Of a stretch of DNA of 64,000 nucleotides, positions 46,601 through 55,337 are shown piece after piece. Where the stretch lies: NCBI GenBank assembly GCA_963756895.1, contig CAVWPI010000008.1, forward strand, positions 496,001-560,000, read 5' to 3'. The stretch's first letter is position 1. Every line of letters starts with the position of its first letter. The DNA comes from DASUAS01 sp963756895 (lineage in GTDB: Bacteria > Actinomycetota > Acidimicrobiia > IMCC26256 > DASPTH01). The notes beneath the pieces were generated by a model. The model had not been told where the DNA came from and made no database searches. It saw only the letters and a list, made by a program, of their open reading frames with translations. The position numbers and the translations under genes are program-made.

Positions 46601-47272
46601 CTCCGACACGTTCTTCATCTCGACCAGCACGTCGACGGCGCGGTCGAGATCGGTGGGGATGGCGGGGTCGTCGTCGGTCCCGGGCGGGCGCCACTCCGGC
46701 GCGCCGGCGAACACGCGCAGCTCGGCGATGCCGCCCGGTGCGCCGCGCAGGATGAGCACGTCGTTGGGGAGCAGCACCTCGTCACCGTCGGGGTCGATCA
46801 CCCACTCCTTGCCGCGCCGGATGGCGACGACGCGCATGCCCACCTCGGTGGGGAGGCGCACGGTCGCGAGCGAGCGGTGCGCGAGCGGCACGTCGGGACG
46901 GACCCGGACGCGGTGCGACACCTCTTCAGCGGCCGCGAGGTCAGCCACCAGCGCGGCGGGGATGCCGAGGCGGTGGGTGACGATGCGGGCGATGTCGACG
47001 GCCGCGTTGCCCATGCGCTCGATCGCGGAGAGCACGTGCAGCACGCTCGACATCTCTTCCGCGTCACACGGCGAGCGCGCCGCGAGCACGCACACCTCGC
47101 GCATCGTGTGGGCGAGGTCGGAGAGGAGCTCCTCGAGCTCGTGCACCTCGTCGGCCATGCCCGAGTCACCGAAGAACAGCGCGGCGTAGGCCAGATCGAC
47201 CATGAGCTCGGAGGTGTCTTTGGCCTCCGACAGCATGGACTTGAGATTCCGGGGTTGGTCGTCTTGTCCCAC
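43601..47272 (-). CDS. P-type cation ATPase fused to two PhoU-TrkA_C-like regulatory modules
   Basis: One uninterrupted frame of 1223 residues. Residues 1-390 hold two repeats: PhoU-like helices (MLSEAKDTSELMVDLAYAAL; MKNVSEVAIGLAYSALMF) each followed by a TrkA_C-like beta domain (PTEVGMRVVAIRRGKEWVI; ELETGYYLLAIRRAGRYVY). From about 420 a P-type ATPase like mycobacterial CtpE begins (LTAAEVQERVARGQTNDTGE). It has TGES near 571, AMVPEGLILLTS, the phosphorylated CLDKTGTLTEG near 716 and GDGVNDALALKDADIGVAMG near 954, then six C-terminal helices. CtpE is described as a calcium transporter. GTG 47272 is used; ATG 47236 is in frame. A TAG just out of frame at the junction (about 46025) means a hidden frameshift could have merged two genes. 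Confidence 0.85.
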   Translation of the reverse strand: MGQDDQPRNLKSMLSEAKDTSELMVDLAYAALFFGDSGMADEVHELEELLSDLAHTMREVCVLAARSPCDAEEMSSVLHVLSAIERMGNAAVDIARIVTHRLGIPAALVADLAAAEEVSHRVRVRPDVPLAHRSLATVRLPTEVGMRVVAIRRGKEWVIDPDGDEVLLPNDVLILRGAPGGIAELRVFAGAPEWRPPGTDDDPAIPTDLDRAVDVLVEMKNVSEVAIGLAYSALMFNDQGLAAEVSHLEDRLDEMRERLEVWVLRVASEQVEPSPLRGLLHLGAAAEEFGDAAQQMVWLVEENEEMHPILAMAFGDTDEVIVRVPVSPGSFLDGRSLAAANLELETGYYLLAIRRAGRYVYRPRGPVELEAGDELIASGPDEGRSRLAALGGYRVLEDDATGEIALVRADTLRFTTSVDVVDVTTAPTGLTAAEVQERVARGQTNDTGERTSRKLSEIIRANVFTRFNAILGAAAAVIVVIGPIQDALFVLILVANSAIGIFQEVNAKRKLDQLAIKSAAPVRVVRDGDAQEVVAEAVVLDDLVEVRAGDQIACDGVVTAATGLDVDESLLTGESDPINKGEGDDILSGSFVASGSGRFQATKVGPDSYAAKLAKEARQFQLTRSELMEGINTILRIITWVLIPVCALLLWSQLRDHELDTALRSTVAGVVAMVPEGLILLTSVAFMLAAVTLARRQVLVQELPAVEGLARVDVVCLDKTGTLTEGTIVFDEVEALDAEGNAGGGEQTVQEALGALADDPNRNATAVALAAEFSSPGWTRTGEVPFSSARKWSGATFDGQGSWVMGAPEMVLTDNSSPVRARADELASSGRRTLVLARSDSSLIDESLPADLAPVALVMFAEKVRPDAAETLAYFAAQGVELRVISGDNPRTVAAVAAKVGLESDGGFDARELPEDQDEMAEVLEQHRVFGRVTPQQKRAMVGALQSKGHVVAMTGDGVNDALALKDADIGVAMGSGAAATRAVAQLVLLEGKFSTLPGVVAEGRKVMANIERSANLFVTKTVYAVLLAITVSVISWPYPYLPRHLTIVSVFTIGIPGFFLALAPNSRRYIPGFIARVLRFCIPAGLVAGTAALVAYGIARYGHDLPTREVRTTSALVLIAVALWVLVIQARPFNWWKTVLVASMVGAVALIMVVPAFRDFYAVQLPPAEVLGEAAIVAGVAIVLLEIGWRFSRVIGSRSNPHEVVDDDPSDEERLARASSSA

Positions 47273-47366
47273 AGGTGGATCACGAGGATAACCGCGGCGC
47301 TGGGCCCTCCGGAGCAGATCCGGGGCCGGAATGCGCCGAGCACCGGACGTGCGCGAGAGTCGGGGC

Positions 47367-48003
47367 ATGCCCACCCTCACGCTCCCCGCATTCACCGTCG
47401 GCCCCGCCGCCGACGCCGACCGGCGCGGCCCCGGCGTCATCGTCGTCCACGAGGGCAACGGCATGTCGGCCCAGTTGCTCCGGTTCGGCGAGCGCCTCGC
47501 CGACCAGGGCTACCGCGTCATCGCCCCCGACTTCTTCGCCCGCTCCCACGACGTCGACCCCAACGACTTCGGGGCGGTCATCGGTTCGATCACCCCGGCG
47601 AACCTGAAGGCCGACTTCGCGGCCGCGGCCGACGCCCTGCGCGCCGACGGCGCGACATCCATCGGCGTGACCGGGTTCTGCATGGGCGGCTGGTTCACCT
47701 ACCGGGCCGCCAAGTGGGCCGACGACCTCGGCGTCTCGGCCGCGGTGCCGTTCTACGGCGGCGGCATCGCCCGGGAGCTCGGGGAGCCCGCGTGTCCGAC
47801 CCTCATGTTCTTCGGCGGGAGTGACCCCTACATCCCCACCGCCGACATCGAGAAGGTGCAGCAGCACCACGGCGACGCGGTCGTCGTGTACCCCGGCGCC
47901 GACCACGGCTTCATGCCGCGACGGTTCCGAGACCTACGACCCCGACTCGGCCGCCGACACGTGGTCGCGCATGCTCGAGTTCTTCGCCGCCAACTTGTCC
48001 TGA
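47367..48003 (+). CDS. Dienelactone hydrolase family protein (one frameshift)
   Basis: This alpha/beta hydrolase has about 211 residues. PGVIVVHEGNGMSAQLLRFG starts the fold. The nucleophile Cys is in GVTGFCMGGWFTYRAA (G-x-C-x-G-G, as in carboxymethylenebutenolidase), Asp in FFGGSDPYIPTADI and His in YPGADHGFM. A shift near 47915 separates the last part (RDGSETYDPDSAADTWSRMLEFF in parts). It is divergent from the P-type ATPase gene and overlaps the convergent SPFH gene by 70 bases. The substrate is unknown. Confidence 0.85.
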
Positions 48004-48882
48004 CCGTTGGTGGCGCCGGCGACGAGCTGGCCGAGGTGCTGCGCGAGACCGGTGAGCTCGGCCGGCACCACGATCTTGGTGCTGCGCGATTTGCCCACCA
48101 CCTTGAGCGCGTCGAGGTACTGCAAGGCCATGGTGTTCGGGTCGAGCGTTCGGGCCGACGCAGCGAGCGCCTCGAGCCCTTCGGCCAGCCCTTCGTAGTG
48201 GAGGACCGCCGCCTGCTGCTCGGCCTCGGCGCGGAGGATCTCCGCGGCGCGGTGGCCTTCGGCCTGGAGGATCGCCGCCTGCTTCTCCCCCTCGGCACGG
48301 AGGATCGCGGCTTCGCGATCACCCTCGGCCTCGGTGACGACCGCGCGCCGCGTGCGTTCGGCCGACATCTGGCGGGTCATGGCCTCGTGCACCGCGGGCG
48401 GCGGCACGACCTCGCGGATCTCCACGTTGGTGACCTTCACGCCCCAGCGCTCGGTCACCTCGTCGAGCTTCTCGCGCAGCACCTCGTTGATGGCGTCGCG
48501 GCGGGCGAGGACGTCGTCGAGGGTGATGTCACCCACCACCGAGCGCAGGGTCGTCGCGGCGATGTTGTGCGCCGACTCCGCGAAGTTGGCGACCTGCACC
48601 ACGCTGGCCTCCGGGTCGACGACCTTGAAGAAGGTGATGAAGTCGATCGAGATGCGGCGCGTTGTCCTTCGTGATCGACGTCTGGTGCGGGATCTCGAGG
48701 AACGACTCCCGCAGGTCGACGGACATCGCGCGGTCGAACAGCGGCACCAGCCAGACCAGGCCGGGACCCCGCACCCCCGACATGCGACCGAGGCGGAAGA
48801 CGACCATCCGCTGGTACTCGGTCACCACCCGGATGGGGAAGATCACGAGGCGGAGTCGGTTGGGACGGATCTGGCTGGCCAT
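47934..48882 (-). CDS. SPFH/Band 7 (stomatin/slipin-like) membrane protein (one frameshift)
   Basis: This protein has about 316 residues: a short N-terminus without a long membrane anchor, MVVFRLGRMSGVRGPGLVWLVPLFDRAM in parts, VDLRESFLEIPHQTSITKDNA in parts, then shift near 48655 and VVQVANFAESAHNIAATTLRSVVGDITLDDVLARRD in parts. The C-terminal coiled coil (AEGDREAAILRAEGEKQAAILQAEGHRAAEIL in parts) matches stomatin/slipin. Such proteins scaffold membrane microdomains and are linked to membrane-stress responses. It is divergent from the FHA gene, with 198 bases between, and near pspA, which suggests a common envelope-stress role. Confidence 0.85.
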
Positions 48883-49080
48883 CGGGCACTCCGAACGGGG
48901 AACGGCAACAGGTCCGGCACGCCGGTCCGCTCAGGGTCGCGAACTTCCCGGGCCACCACCATGTCCCCGCGGCGCGACCGCACCACGCGCCGCGCAAGGT
49001 CGATCTGTCCCGCGCGCAAGTTCGTCCCTTTCGACCCGTGCGGTGCGCGACACTTGCCTCCTGGTCATCGAGGAGGGGTC
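48883..49080. promoter_or_regulatory. Divergent intergenic region, SPFH / FHA genes
   Basis: These 198 bases between divergent starts must hold both promoters. The right end carries a strong GAGGAGGGG ribosome-binding site for the FHA gene. I see no clear palindrome or small gene. Confidence 0.4.
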
Positions 49081-49697
49081 ATGGCCGGGTTGGAGATCTG
49101 GGGGCCGAAAGGCGGACGGCGAATCGTCGAGCTCGTCGACGAGCGCTACGTCGTGGGCAAGGCCGACGACGCCGACGTCGAGCTGACCGATGACACCACC
49201 GTGTCCGCCGCGCACGCCATGGTCCAGCGCATCGGGCAGCGCTGGTACGTGCACGACCTCAATTCGCGCAACGGGACCACGGTCAACAAGGAGCGGATCA
49301 TCGGTGAACAGCGCGCTGCCGCGACCGCGACGAGCTCGTGCTCGGCAAGACCCGGGTCGTGTTCTTCGCCCAGCAGGCCCGTCACGACCCGACCACCGAC
49401 GTCATCGCGCCAGCACCCAGGCTGACGACCAGGCAGCACCAGGTACTCATCGCGCTCTGCCGACCGCTGCTGGACGGTGATGCGTTCACGCCCCCGACAC
49501 CCGTCCGCGACATGAAGGCCGAGCTCTTCGTCACCACAGCCGCGGTGCGCGAGAATCTGAGCCGTCTCTACACGTTGTTCGACATCCCGCAGGAGGGCGA
49601 CCGCCGGGTGCAGCTCGCCAACGAGGCGGTGCGGCGGGGCGCGGTCACGGTGAAGGACATCGAGGAGGCGGACACGCAGGCGGAACGCGGTCGGTGA
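49081..49697 (+). CDS. FHA domain plus winged-helix-like protein (one frameshift)
   Basis: This protein has about 205 residues. The N-terminal FHA domain reads phosphothreonine: RYVVGKADDADVELTDDTTVSAAHAMVQRIGQRWYVHDLNSRNGTTVN in parts, with the S-x-x-H and N-S-R-N-G-T motifs. After a shift near 49325 comes ELVLGKTRVVF and a C-terminal helix-turn-helix-like domain (LTTRQHQVLIALCRPLLDGD; VTTAAVRENLSRLYTLFDIP). ATG 49081 has a strong ribosome-binding site. Its stop overlaps the GTG of the kinase gene (GTGA), so the two are coupled, and the FHA protein is a likely substrate or partner of that kinase. Confidence 0.82.
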
Positions 49698-51231
49698 CGA
49701 TCGAGGAGGCGCTCGCCCCGCGGTACGAGATCCTCGAAGAGATCGGGCACGGCGGCCAGGCTCGGGTCGTCAGGGCGCACGACCGCATGCGCACCCGACA
49801 CGAGGTCGCGCTGAAGATCTACGAGATCGACGAGAGCACGTTCGCGTGACGACCTCGTCCGCGAGGTCGACGTGCTCATCGGACTCGAGAGCCATCCCAA
49901 CCTGCCCAACGTCCGCACCGACTTCTTCCACCCGCCCGAGGTGCCTGATCACTACGTGATCGTCATGGACTGGATCGACGGGCCGAACCTGCAGGAGGTG
50001 CTCGACCGCGAGGGTGCGCCCGGGCTGCCGGTCGACCGGGTCGTCGACTACGTCGCGCAGGTTGCCGGCGCACTCGATCACCTGCACGACTCTGACCCGC
50101 CGGTCGTGCACGGCGACGTCAAGCCGTCGAACCTGGTTCTCACCGGGCCCGGTCGGGTCGTCCTCGTCGACTTCGGGATCGCCGGCGGCCGTGCCGGTCG
50201 CGGCACCAAGGGCTACTGCGCGCCCGAAGTCGCCGCGGGCGGTGACGTGACGCTGGCAGCCGACGTCTACGGCCTCGCCGCGACCGCGTGGACGCTCCTC
50301 ACCGGCGCGGTGCCGCGCGCCGGCGCACCACCGCCGCCCGACCTCGATCCACCGCGTGGTCGAGGCGCTGCGCCCGAGCCTGGCGACGTCACCGACCGCT
50401 CGTCCGGAGCACGCGGTCGACGTCGCCGTGCAACTGGGCGACGCGGTGCGTACGGCCCCGGCGCCGCTCGCGGTACCGAGCTCGCCGTCCCCGGCGGCGA
50501 CGTCGGTGGCGACATCGGTGGCCGACGCGGCGCTGACGCCCTCGAGCCTCATCGTCGCGGGGGGCGTCGCGGCGATCACGGTCGCCGTGGGCCTGACCGT
50601 TCCCGTCGTCGTCGGCGCCGGGATCGTCGCCTGGGGCGTGTCCACGCTCGTCGTCCGGCGTCGCCATCGCCCCGAGCCCATCCGCCCGGAGCACCTGTCC
50701 AAGATCTGGAACACGTTCGTGCCGCGACGCCCGACGCGCCCAGTCCCGCTACGACAGCGCCTGGCGCGCCGCGAACGACGGCGAAACGCGCAACCACCTC
50801 CCGCGACATCGGCCGCTCGGTCGAGGCCGGCGTGCGCGAGTGCTGGACGGTGGCGAAGCGCAGCGACGCGCTCGAACGGACGGTCCTCGAGCTCGACCTC
50901 GACAGGGCGCGCGAGCGACTCGTGGTGGCCGAGGCCGATCTGCACGCCTCACCCTCACCGACGCGAGCCGCGCACGGTGGCGTCGCTCACGGCCCGGGTG
51001 GCTTCGGGGCAGCGCATGAACGACCGGCTCGAGGACGCCCGCGACCAGCTCCAGATGCTCGACGCCCGACTCGACGAGATCGCCACCGCGGCACTCGAGA
51101 TCGTGCACCAGGCGGGAACCATCGGCACGGTCGTCGCAGTGGGGAGCGCGGTCGACGAGGTCGTCGAGGAGCTCCACATCCTCGCCGACGCGCTCGCCGA
51201 AGCCGCCGACGAAGGCGGCTACGCCGCCTGA
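49694..51231 (+). CDS. Membrane Ser/Thr protein kinase, non-RD type, frameshifted
   Basis: A kinase of about 512 residues is reconstructed with shifts near 49848, 50345, 50735 and 50960. The kinase domain has YEILEEIGHGGQARVVRAHD (Gly loop), EVALKIYE (Lys), VVHGDVKPSNLVLT (HGD in place of HRD), VDFGIAGG (DFG) and GTKGYCAPEV (activation/P+1 loop). After an Ala/Pro linker comes a helix pair (SLIVAGGVAAITVAVGLTVPVVVGAGIVAWG in parts). The C-terminus (SVEAGVRECWTVAKRSDALE ... RMNDRLEDARDQLQMLDARLDEIA in parts) is predicted coiled coil, not PASTA repeats. It is coupled to the FHA gene and overlaps the convergent DUF4328 gene by 13 bases. Confidence 0.8.
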
Positions 51232-52526
51232 CCGGGCTCGACCCGGAACGACTGCACGATCCCGTCGAGCAGCTCGGTGGTGTCGAGCGCGTGATCGGCG
51301 GGAGTCACGACGCCGATCACGTACTTGGTGTCGTCGACCGCCAGCACGTAGATCCGAGCGAGCATGTGCACGCTGTCCTGCTCCGCGGTGAACGTGTACA
51401 GCTCGGCGAGCCCGGCGGGGAGCGCCGCGGTCTCGAAGCCGACCTCCCCGATCACGTCGAGGTTCTGAGCGAGCTGCGCCTTCATCTCCTCTGGTGCCAC
51501 GGGTCCGTCGTCGGAAGCTTCACCGATGGTCAACGCGGTGTTGCCGTCGTCGGTCGAGGCCGCCGCGAACGCGACATCAGGAGGAAGCTCGCTCGCGTCG
51601 AGCGCCAACCAGCTCTCCGGTACGGCAACCGAGAAGTGGTGATCGCCGGGCGTGATGCGGACGAGCTCACCGTTGCCGATCGCCTCGACCCCGCCGCGCT
51701 CGGTGTGCGGCGCGACGTCGAACGCGACGCGACCGACCGCGACGGCGGCGATCGCCACCAACGCGACGCCGGCGACGAGCGCGATCCGACGCCCTCCACC
51801 GGGCACGACCCGTTGCCCGCCCGCCTGGGCGGTGAAGCCCGACGTGATGCGCGCCACGAGACGACACCGAGCACCGCGGCAACGATGGAGGCGGCGAGGC
51901 CGGTGATCTGCAGGGCGTTGCGCGACGCCGCGTCGCTCACCGTGGTGTCACGTCCGAACCCTGCCAAGAGGGAGATGACCCCGGCCACCAGCCAGCGCGA
52001 TCCACCAGCCGAGCACTGCTCCCGAACGCACGGTTCCGGCGTCACACGGTCGGTCCGGCTCGCACGCCGCGGTCCAGAGGTCGTCGGCGACACGCTTCGG
52101 CACGACCCAGCCGGCGAACGGCACGAACCATCCGCCGATCGCCCGGCCGCGGCCGTACCGGAGGTCGCCCCGGCTTCCGGCTGCAGTGCCGTACGCCTTG
52201 ATCCACCACACCAGGAAGACGATCCCGGTGAGGACGAGCACGCCGATGCCGACCGCGGTGACGACCAGGATCTGGTCGTCGCTGACCTGGAGGTCGCGCA
52301 GCCGCACGGTTCCCGTGTCGCCGGTGGTGCGACCGAGAAGGTCGCCACACGCCAGCCGAGCGCCGATCGCTCCCGCCGCGAAGACGATCGACGACACGAG
52401 CGCGACCTGGGCCGCACGCGCCCACGCCCGCAGCCCGGGCGCGAGCTCGATCAGGGTCACGGCCGGCGGAGCGGGAGGCGGCGGAGGAAGCGGAGGCGGC
52501 GGGATGGGAACCGGTGAGGTCGTCAT
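51219..52526 (-). CDS. DUF4328 membrane protein with exported C-terminal domain (two frameshifts)
   Basis: A protein of about 435 residues. It has a Pro-rich N-terminus (IPPPPLPPPPPAPP) and DUF4328 with several helices (ARAAQVALVSSIVFAAGAIG; ILVVTAVGIGVLVLTGIVFLVWW in parts; RGRAIGGWFVPFAGWVVPKR). Shifts follow near 51990 and 51855. Then a helix (IALVAGVALVAIAAVAVGRV) and an exported domain (FSVAVPESWLALDASELPPD ... ALDTTELLDGIVQSFRV) like PsbP/DUF1795-type stress lipoproteins. It is the last gene of the four-gene minus-strand unit with pspA. It is possible that the DUF4328 and exported parts are two genes merged by indels. Confidence 0.68.
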
Positions 52527-52616
52527 GAGACGACGATGCTCCGGGACCGGGCCCGGAGCGATCGCCGTCAGCATGGACTTCCCTCGCGTGGAGGAAAGGT
52601 GGATCTGTGTCGCGCG

Positions 52617-53401
52617 CTATCCCGCTCGGCGGCCCGCGACCGCGTCGGTGGCAGCCACGAGCGCCGGCCGCCCGGACGACAGTCCGAGCTCCTCGGCCAG
52701 CTCCTGCAGGCGAGCCTTCGCCTCGGCGTCGGCCTGCCGCCGCGCTGCACCTCGACCATCTGCACGTCGACGCTCGTCCCGCGAGCTCGGCCATGCCCTG
52801 CACGCGGGCCAGACGGGCGTCGATCTTCTGCTGCACCTCCGCGAAGGTCGGCACGTCGTCACCGACGGACGCCTCGAGCTGCGCCATGGCCGCGTGCATC
52901 TGCTCGTGCATCTTGGCCTGGTCGAGGGTCGAGAGCAGCTGCTCGCGCTGCTCGAGCTTCTGCTGCAGCGCGGGTCGCGTTCTGGCGCACCGCGAGCTTG
53001 GCCTGCTCCGCCGCCTGTGTCGTGTCGAGCACGAGCTTGCGCAGGTCGCCGACCTGGCGTTCGAGGATGATCAACCGTCCCGCGAACGACGTCGCCGCCC
53101 GTTCGAAGCGGTCGGCCTGCTCGATCTCGCCGGCGCGGGATTCACGGTCGACCAGCACCAGCGCCTGACGCGCCGATCCCTTCGTGCGCTCGTACTCCGT
53201 GAGCGCACGGTCGAGGCGCCGCTCGGCCTGCTTCTGGTTGGCGATGACGTTGGCGGCTTGTTCGGTGAGCTTGCGGTGCTGATCACGCGCTTCGGCGATC
53301 GCCTGCTCGAGCTGCACCTTCGGATCGGCCGTCTCCTCGAGGCGCAGGTGCGCCTTCGCACCCATGTACTTCCACCACGTGCGAGCTGCCTTCCACATCA
53401 T
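52617..53401 (-). CDS. pspA: PspA/IM30 family membrane-stress protein (two frameshifts)
   Basis: This PspA-type coiled-coil protein has about 260 residues; such proteins assemble on damaged membranes. N-terminal part: YMGAKAHLRLEETADPKVQLEQAIAEARDQHRKLTEQAANVIANQKQAE in parts, the helix 1-2 hairpin. Shifts near 52978 and 52780 separate KLEQREQLLSTLDQAKMHEQM in parts, DVPTFAEVQQKIDARLARVQGMAEL in parts, and the C-terminus QADAEAKARLQELAEELGL. The upstream neighbour, 39 bases away, is the substrate-binding/VWA gene. No PspBC-type membrane regulator is present, so control is probably through the kinase and exported proteins (inference). Confidence 0.85.
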
Positions 53402-53440
53402 GGTTCCCTCTCCTCTTGTTCGTCTCGTTCGTCCGTCTCG

Positions 53441-55235
53441 TCAGAAATTGCTGACCACTGCGTTCAACACGTCGACGATCGTCGCCGGATCGGTGGCGTC
53501 GTAGTACCGCGCCGTTCGTCGCCTTGGCGATCTCCCGCATGGCGTTGACGTCGGCGTCGTCGCCGTACGCGATGGTGAAGATCCGCACCGCGGGTCCGGT
53601 CGACGACTCACTCTTGCCGCTCAGGTACTCGGTGAGCTCACGGAGCTTCATCGTGCTGTCCCTGTCGTCACCGTCGGACAGCAGCACCACCGCGTTGATG
53701 CGCGTCGGGTCGTAGTCCTGTTCGATCGCGTCGTACGCCGCACGGCTGACGTCGTAGAGCGGCGTGCCGAGAATCGTGCCGAGTGCGGCGATCTCGTCCT
53801 GCAAGGCGCTCCGGTTGGCTCCGATCGCCTCCACCGGAGCGACCACCTTGTAGAACGGGTGCTCCGGAGGTCCGGCGGTCGTCGAGAAGGCCCACACTCC
53901 GACCTCGTCGTCGTCGCGGAATTCCGAAAGCGAACCGATCGCGCCCGTCTTGGCGAGCGCCAGCTTCGTCTTCCCGCCACTCCCCGGGACCTTCTCTCCC
54001 ATCGAACCCGACACGTCTGCGACGACGAGCACGCGCGCGCCCTTCCGCACGCTGTCCCATCGTTCGATCAGGCCGGCGAGCACCTCGGGATCGGGCGCCT
54101 CGAGCAGGGTCTTCGGCTGTGCGGGATCGAGTCCATGACGAGCGTCGATCGGCGCCTCGGGTGCGAGGGCGGTGTTGCCCGGCCGGAACCCGTACTGCAA
54201 CACCCGGCGCTGGTTCACCGGCCGCTGGACGAACGCTCCGAACTTCGCCGCCGCCCGCTTCTCCTCGGGGCTCACCCACTTCGCGTCCAAGATGATGAAC
54301 GGGTTGTCGGAGAAGAGCGTGCCTTCCTTGGGATAGATCGCGACCAGCGGGTGGTTGGGCTTGCGCGGCTGTTCGCCCGGGTCGAGCTTCCCGTCAGGGT
54401 TCCCGTTGTTGTAGTTGATGACGGACTGCTCCTCGACCGCGATCGCCGACGCGTACGCACCGAGCGGCGCGTCCCGCTGATCGGCCGCGTACATGTTGTT
54501 GAGGAACGTGAGCGTGGTGTCGCCGTAGTGCACGACAGCGGACTCGACCTGCGTCGCCTTGTCGTGCACCGCGGGATCGTCGACGTCTTCGAGGGTGAGG
54601 CCGCGCTCCTTGCCGGTGAACGCGTAGTACTGCGCGATGAGCGACGACAGTCCGCTGGTGGAGAAGTTGGGATTGGTCTTCCCCAGCTTGAACGCGCCCC
54701 AGCCCTGATCGTTGACCGCGTCCCAGCCTCGCGAATCGGTGGTGAGCGCGAGGATGTCGGAGTAGCCGATCGCCGTGCCCGGCCAACCGAGCGCCACGGC
54801 CATCTCCTTCGGCATGGCGATGACCAGCGGGCTGACCATCTCCGGCGTGCCCTCGGGAGCCATCTCCGGCCGCCCCTTGTCGGTGAGACGATGGTTCAGG
54901 ATCAACCGCCACGAGTTCGAAGCCGGTGACCACACCACGGGCTTCGGACCGTTCTGCGTCGGATTGGGCCAGCCCTCTTCGAGGAGCGTTGTGGCGGCAC
55001 CGGACGACTTCGGGCTGACCGACACGCGGATGCACCGACCGTCGACCTGTGCGCTGTCGGAGTCGTTGAACCGCTTCGCCAGGTCGGGCATGAGCGGGTA
55101 CTGGTTCAGCTGCACGGCCATGTCGACCCGGATGCAGTCGTCGGCGTGCGCCGCGGTCGGCGCGACGACTGCTGCCAGCACCGTGCTCGCGACCAACGTG
55201 ATCGTCACCGGCAGGATCGCCAGGATCCGCTTCAT
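53441..55235 (-). CDS. Exported substrate-binding + VWA domain hybrid protein (one frameshift)
   Basis: This exported protein has about 598 residues. Signal: ILPVTITLVASTVLAAVVAPTAAHA in parts. Residues about 35-350 look like a type 2 periplasmic binding protein (RVDMAVQLNQYPLMPDLAKRFND in parts; KPVVWSPASNSWRLIL; YSDILALTTDSRGWDAVN). Residues about 400-590 form a von Willebrand factor A domain with a full MIDAS: VVADVSGSMGEK (D-x-S-x-S), GTILGTPLYD (Thr), LLSDGDDRDS (Asp). A shift near 53512 hides the true end (ARYYDATDPATIVDVLNAVVSNF in parts, stop at 53441). ATG 55235 has a GGAGGG site. It is upstream of pspA in the same unit and probably senses or assembles extracellular ligands. Confidence 0.85.
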
Positions 55236-55337
55236 CGGGTAGCCCTCCATGAGCCCTTCACCGGCATCCACCGGTCGAGAATCGCACGACGTCCTGCGAG
55301 CGGACATGGTGCCGCGCACACAATTGCCTTTCCCGCC

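Noticed and set aside
44873..47824. 983-residue plus-strand open frame opposite the P-type ATPase
   Set aside because: Antisense shadow of a clearly coding frame; composition is His/Asp/Arg-rich with no motif.
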